64,000 nucleotides of DNA from Erythrobacter sp. HKB08 (GTDB lineage: Bacteria; Pseudomonadota; Alphaproteobacteria; Sphingomonadales; Sphingomonadaceae), in the NCBI RefSeq assembly GCF_004114695.1, contig NZ_CP035310.1:1719501-1783500 (forward strand), given 5' to 3'. The notes under the pieces are model-generated. The model made no database searches and was not told where the DNA came from. It worked only from the letters and a program-made list of their open reading frames with translations. The first letter of the stretch is position 1; each line of letters opens with the position of its first letter. The translations under genes and the position numbers were made by a program. Below, piece by piece: positions 60,213 to 64,000 of this stretch.

Positions 60213-60672
60213 CGCCCTTTGCCGCTTCCTGCACGGTGCTGGCGAATTCCTCGAAATCGCGCGCTTCGCTGAAGTCGCGATAGACCGATGCGAAGCGGAT
60301 GTAGGCGACCGTGTCGAGCTGGCGCAGGCCGTCCATCACGAGCTCGCCGATCCGCGAGGAGGGGACTTCGGCCTCGCCGGAGGTTTCGACCTGCCGCTGG
60401 ATACCCGAGACGAGCTGATCGATCTGCTCCTGCGCGACGTCGCGCTTGCGGCAGGCGAGCGATACCGAGTGCTCGAGCTTGCTGCGCTCGAACGGTTCGC
60501 GGCGATCGCCGGATTTGACGATGGTCACTTCGCGCAGCTGGACGCGCTCGAAGGTCGTGAAGCGCGCACCGCAGCTGGTGCACTGCCGCCGCCGCCTGAT
60601 CGAGGTGCTGTCCTCGGTCGGGCGGGAGTCCTTTACCTGGCTGTCGTCATGCGCACAAAAGGGGCACCGCAT
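60196..60672 (-). CDS. nrdR: transcriptional repressor NrdR
   Basis: 158 residues. Zinc ribbon [17 protein letters not shown] with [12 protein letters not shown], then the ATP-cone domain ([18 protein letters not shown]). It represses ribonucleotide reductase genes according to nucleotide levels. It sits six bases after glyA, the usual alphaproteobacterial order. Confidence 0.97.
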   Translation of the reverse strand: MRCPFCAHDDSQVKDSRPTEDSTSIRRRRQCTSCGARFTTFERVQLREVTIVKSGDRREPFERSKLEHSVSLACRKRDVAQEQIDQLVSGIQRQVETSGEAEVPSSRIGELVMDGLRQLDTVAYIRFASVYRDFSEARDFEEFASTVQEAAKGDGGNG

Positions 60673-60678
60673 GCGATA

Positions 60679-61989
60679 TCAACGCCCCGGATAGACGGGG
60701 AAGTCGGCGCAGAGCTGCGAAACGCGGTTGCGCACGCTCTCCTCGACCTGCGCGTCGCCTTCGGGGCCGTTCTTCGAAAGCCCGTCGACGACCTCGGCGA
60801 TCAGCGCGCCGACCTTGCGGAATTCGGCCGGGCCGAAGCCGCGGGTCGTGCCTGCTGGCGTGCCGAGGCGGATGCCGCTGGTCACGAAGGGGCTACGCGT
60901 GTCAAACGGAATGCCGTTCTTGTTACAGGTCAGCCAAGCGCGATCGAGGCCTTTTTCGGCATCCTTGCCGGTCACATCCTTCGCGGTGAGGTCGACCAGC
61001 ATCGAGTGGTTATCGGTGCCGCCCGAAACGATGCGCAGGCCGTTTTCCTCGAGGCTCGCGGCAAGCGCGCGGGCATTCTCGACGACCGCATTGGCGTAGG
61101 CCTTGAAGTCGGGACGAAGCGCCTCGCGGAAAGCGACAGCCTTTGCCGCGACGATGTGCATCAGCGGACCGCCCTGCATGCCGGGGAAGACCGCCATGTT
61201 GAGCGGCTTGGTCAGCTCTTCGTCGTTCCACAGGATGACGCCCGAACGCGGACCGCGCAGGCTCTTGTGGGTCGTGGTGGTCACGACATGCGCGTGCGGG
61301 AAGGGCGAGGGGTGCGCGCCGCCTGCGACGAGGCCGGAGATGTGGCTCATGTCGACCATGAGGTAAGCGCCGACTTCGTCAGCGACCTTGCGGAAGGCTG
61401 CCCAGTCCCAGACGCGCGAGTAGGCGGTGCCGCCCGCGATGATGAGCTTCGGCTTGTGCTCCTTCGCGATCGCCATGACATCGTCCATGTCGATGCGCTC
61501 GTCTTCCTTGCGCACGCCATAGGCGACCGGATTGAACCACTTGCCGCTCATGTTGACCGGCGATCCATGGGTGAGGTGGCCACCAGAATTGAGGTCGAGA
61601 CCCATGAAGGTGTCACCCGGCTGAAGCAGCGCGAGGAATACGGCCTGGTTCATCTGCGAGCCGCTGTTGGGCTGGACGTTCGCGAAATTGCAGCCGAACA
61701 GCTCCTTCGCGCGCTCGATCGCGAGGCGCTCGACCACGTCGGCATATTCGCAGCCACCGTAGTAGCGCTTGCCGGGGTAGCCCTCGGCATACTTGTTCGT
61801 GAAGACGCTTCCCGCTGCTTCGAGGACGGCCTTCGATGCGATGTTCTCGCTCGCGATCAATTCGATCTTGTCGCGCTGGCGGTTGAGTTCGTTCTCGACC
61901 GCGGCTGCGATTTCCGGATCGGCGCTCGCAAGGTCGTCGTTCCAGAAACGGCTCATGATGTCGGTGCTGGTGGCTTCGGCGGTGCTCAT
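60679..61989 (-). CDS. glyA: serine hydroxymethyltransferase
   Basis: 436 residues. PLP lysine in [15 protein letters not shown], substrate-site residues in [15 protein letters not shown]. It interconverts serine and glycine and supplies methylenetetrahydrofolate, used also by PanB. It follows rpiB by eight bases. Confidence 0.97.
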   Translation of the reverse strand: MSTAEATSTDIMSRFWNDDLASADPEIAAAVENELNRQRDKIELIASENIASKAVLEAAGSVFTNKYAEGYPGKRYYGGCEYADVVERLAIERAKELFGCNFANVQPNSGSQMNQAVFLALLQPGDTFMGLDLNSGGHLTHGSPVNMSGKWFNPVAYGVRKEDERIDMDDVMAIAKEHKPKLIIAGGTAYSRVWDWAAFRKVADEVGAYLMVDMSHISGLVAGGAHPSPFPHAHVVTTTTHKSLRGPRSGVILWNDEELTKPLNMAVFPGMQGGPLMHIVAAKAVAFREALRPDFKAYANAVVENARALAASLEENGLRIVSGGTDNHSMLVDLTAKDVTGKDAEKGLDRAWLTCNKNGIPFDTRSPFVTSGIRLGTPAGTTRGFGPAEFRKVGALIAEVVDGLSKNGPEGDAQVEESVRNRVSQLCADFPVYPGR

Positions 61990-61997
61990 GGGAATAC

Positions 61998-62432
61998 TCA
62001 GTTCGGGTTGGAGAGTTTGTCGACGCGGCGCTGGTGGCGGCCGCCGGCGAATTCGGTCTCGAGAAACGCGGTGACGCAGGCCTTGGCCATGTCGCTGCCC
62101 GTCAGGCGCGCGCCCATCGCCAGCACGTTCGCGTCATTGTGTTCGCGCGAGAGGCTGGCCGAAAGCGGTTCGGAGACGAGCGCGCAGCGGACCGCTGGAT
62201 TGCGGTTGACGCTGATCGAAATACCGATGCCCGAGCCGCACAGCGCAATGCCGCGCTCGGCCGTGCCATCGGCCACGACGCCGGCCAGCTTGTAGCCGAA
62301 ATCGGGATAGTCGACGCTGTCATGAGTGTCCGGGCCGAGGTCGGCGACCTCGTGACCCTGTTCGATTAGCCAGTCGCGCAATTCGGCCTTGAGGTCGATT
62401 GCGGCATGATCGGATGCAATGGCGATACGCAT
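61998..62432 (-). CDS. rpiB: ribose 5-phosphate isomerase B
   Basis: 144 residues from ATG 62432. [18 protein letters not shown] at the start and [15 protein letters not shown] with the catalytic Cys. It interconverts ribose-5-P and ribulose-5-P. It is the first gene of the rpiB-glyA-nrdR-trmJ run, which has no visible internal promoter gap. Confidence 0.95.
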   Translation of the reverse strand: MRIAIASDHAAIDLKAELRDWLIEQGHEVADLGPDTHDSVDYPDFGYKLAGVVADGTAERGIALCGSGIGISISVNRNPAVRCALVSEPLSASLSREHNDANVLAMGARLTGSDMAKACVTAFLETEFAGGRHQRRVDKLSNPN

Positions 62433-62539
62433 GGCACACCTTGTGTTTCTGGAGGGTGCCCAGACGAGCGGCAAACCACGTTCGCGCTCCACGGCGGTGC
62501 TCCGCCTGTCTCGTCAGTCACGCGAACGCGCTCGCTATA

Positions 62540-62577
62540 TTGAAGCACCTCCGGATTCGCAACCCGGAGGGCTTCAA
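62540..62577 (-). terminator. long hairpin downstream of rpoD
   Basis: TTGAAGC-CCTCCGG paired with CCGGAGG-GCTTCAA, 14 base pairs with one bulged A and a nine-base loop, eight bases after the rpoD stop. No U-tract follows, so it may end rpoD transcription weakly or protect its 3' end. Confidence 0.6.
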
Positions 62578-62584
62578 TGTTCCC

Positions 62585-64000
62585 CTACTGGTCGAGGAAC
62601 GAGCGCATCTTGCGGCTGCGGCTCGGATGCTTGAGCTTGCGCAGCGCCTTCGCCTCGATCTGACGGATACGTTCGCGCGTCACCGAGAACTGCTGGCCGA
62701 CTTCTTCCAGCGTGTGATCGGTATTCATGCCGATGCCGAAACGCATGCGCAGCACGCGCTCTTCACGCGGGGTGAGCGAAGCAAGGACGCGGGTGACCGT
62801 TTCCTTGAGGTTCGCCTGGATCGCAGCATCGACCGGGATGATCGCGTTCTTGTCCTCGATGAAATCGCCGAGGTGCGAATCTTCCTCGTCGCCGATCGGC
62901 GTTTCGAGGCTGATCGGTTCCTTGGCGATCTTCATCACCTTGCGAACCTTCTCGAGCGGCATGGAGAGACGCTCGGCCATTTCTTCCGGCGTGGGCTCGC
63001 GGCCCTGCTCGTGAAGGAACTGGCGGCTCGTGCGGACCAGCTTGTTGATCGTCTCGATCATGTGGACCGGGATACGGATCGTACGCGCCTGGTCGGCGAT
63101 CGAGCGGGTGATCGCCTGACGAATCCACCAGGTCGCATAGGTGCTGAACTTGTAGCCGCGGCGGTATTCGAACTTGTCGACCGCCTTCATCAGGCCGATG
63201 TTGCCTTCCTGAATAAGATCAAGGAATTGCAGGCCACGGTTGGTATATTTCTTGGCGATGGAAATCACGAGGCGCAGGTTCGCCTCGACCATTTCCTTCT
63301 TCGCGATACGCGCCTCGCGTTCGCCCTTCTGCACCATGTTCACGATGCGGCGGAATTCGGGCAGCGCCATGCCGGTCTGGCTGGCGATATCGGCGATTTC
63401 TGCGCGGATGCGCTCGATCGCGTCGGCTTCCTTCTCGGCGAAGGCAGCCCACTTCTTGTCCTTCTTCGCCATGTCCTTGAGCCAGCCGTCGTCGAGCTCG
63501 TTGCCGATATAGGCATTGAGGAAGTCGACGCGCTTGACCTTGTGACGCTCGGCAAGGCGGAGCATCTGGCCGCCGAGCGCGGTCAGGCGGCGGTTGAAGG
63601 CGTAAAGGTTGTCGACCAGGAACTCGATCTTGGTCGCGTGGAACTGGACGCTCTCGACCTCGGCCGTGAGGTCTTCGCGCAGCTTTTCGTACTTCTTTTC
63701 CTTCGCGGCCGGGAAATCCTTGCCCGCGGCGAGGGTTTCGACGCGCTCGTTCTGAAGCTTCTCGAAGGACTTGAAGAGCTTGGTGATGCGCTCGAAACGC
63801 TCGAGGGCTTCCGGCTTCAGCGCGGCTTCCATCTGCGCGAGGGACATGGTGTTGTCCTCGTCGTCATCGTCGTCGCTGCTCTTCGAGCTGCCTTCTTCGC
63901 CGTCTTCGCCTTCGGAATCGTCGTCGTCATCCTCGTCGTCGTCGCGGATCGAGGGGCCGGCGGTTTCTTCCGAAATCTCGCCGTCGTCGTCCTCGTTCTC
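62585..64000 (-). CDS. rpoD: RNA polymerase sigma factor RpoD, 5' partial
   Basis: The stop is at 62585 and the frame is open to the window end, so the N-terminus is missing; 471 residues are visible, with an acidic stretch (DDDEDDDDD and related) at the upstream end. Regions 2 to 4 are present: [31 protein letters not shown], and the C-terminal [20 protein letters not shown]. It is the housekeeping sigma factor. Confidence 0.97.
   Translation of the reverse strand, partial: ENEDDDGEISEETAGPSIRDDDEDDDDDSEGEDGEEGSSKSSDDDDDEDNTMSLAQMEAALKPEALERFERITKLFKSFEKLQNERVETLAAGKDFPAAKEKKYEKLREDLTAEVESVQFHATKIEFLVDNLYAFNRRLTALGGQMLRLAERHKVKRVDFLNAYIGNELDDGWLKDMAKKDKKWAAFAEKEADAIERIRAEIADIASQTGMALPEFRRIVNMVQKGEREARIAKKEMVEANLRLVISIAKKYTNRGLQFLDLIQEGNIGLMKAVDKFEYRRGYKFSTYATWWIRQAITRSIADQARTIRIPVHMIETINKLVRTSRQFLHEQGREPTPEEMAERLSMPLEKVRKVMKIAKEPISLETPIGDEEDSHLGDFIEDKNAIIPVDAAIQANLKETVTRVLASLTPREERVLRMRFGIGMNTDHTLEEVGQQFSVTRERIRQIEAKALRKLKHPSRSRKMRSFLDQ

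Noticed and set aside
60031-62295. 754-codon plus-strand open frame over trmJ, nrdR, glyA and rpiB
   Set aside because: It crosses four genes that are fully explained on the minus strand and shows no recognisable domain.

Overview
This is a GC-rich, gene-dense chromosomal window with gaps mostly under 150 bp. It fits an alphaproteobacterium of the order Sphingomonadales, most likely Erythrobacteraceae. That placement is inferred from gene content and order (phoR-pstCAB-phoU-phoB, rpiB-glyA-nrdR-trmJ, ilvBN-ilvC, imuAB/dnaE2, COQ4) and from remembered family resemblance; no search was run. Both edges cut genes: a TPR protein on the left, and rpoD on the right, which lacks its N-terminus. I see no insertion sequence, phage, integrase, CRISPR array or rRNA operon.

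Layout. 1-7360: TPR protein, SBF-like transporter, DUF475/TerC-like membrane protein, panB, an NSS-family transporter and an APC amino-acid permease, closed by a strong bidirectional terminator. 7374-16928: an SOS DNA-damage region. imuA-imuB and then a radical-SAM protein, a DUF4130-UdgX fusion and dnaE2 form two LexA-controlled transcription units, separated by a small convergent membrane gene. 16925-24132: an extensin-like peptidase-fold protein, then the phosphate regulon phoR-pstC-pstA-pstB-phoU-phoB (no pstS) and two identical tRNA-Glu genes. 24217-31437: recJ, two unrelated small genes, a nitronate monooxygenase-like protein, an amidohydrolase and a secreted VWA protein.

31434-44100: branched-chain amino-acid synthesis on the minus strand. 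leuA is preceded by a Leu-rich leader peptide. ilvB-ilvN and ilvC follow an intrinsic-terminator-like hairpin just ahead of ilvB. Interspersed are a thioesterase/epoxide hydrolase pair and a translationally coupled pair, a TPR-CHAT protease-like protein and an FMN alpha-hydroxyacid oxidase. miaA and serB start on top of each other in opposite directions.

44984-64000: mostly housekeeping genes: nitroreductase, COQ4, DUF3052, DUF6122, purL, YdjM-like, DUF2177, xseB-ispA-coaD-peptidylprolyl isomerase, queA-ABC transporter-tgt, rpsD with a structured leader, chorismate mutase, trmJ-nrdR-glyA-rpiB, and rpoD.

The most interesting part is 7952-16928. The known ImuA/ImuB/DnaE2 mutasome sits with a radical-SAM enzyme of unknown substrate and a UdgX-type protein that may capture uracil in DNA covalently. 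Both transcription units carry a GAAC-N7-GAAC operator on a promoter whose predicted start is at, or two bases from, the ATG, suggesting leaderless SOS mRNAs. The next most interesting signals are the leucine-rich leader before leuA and the unexplained terminator hairpin before ilvB.
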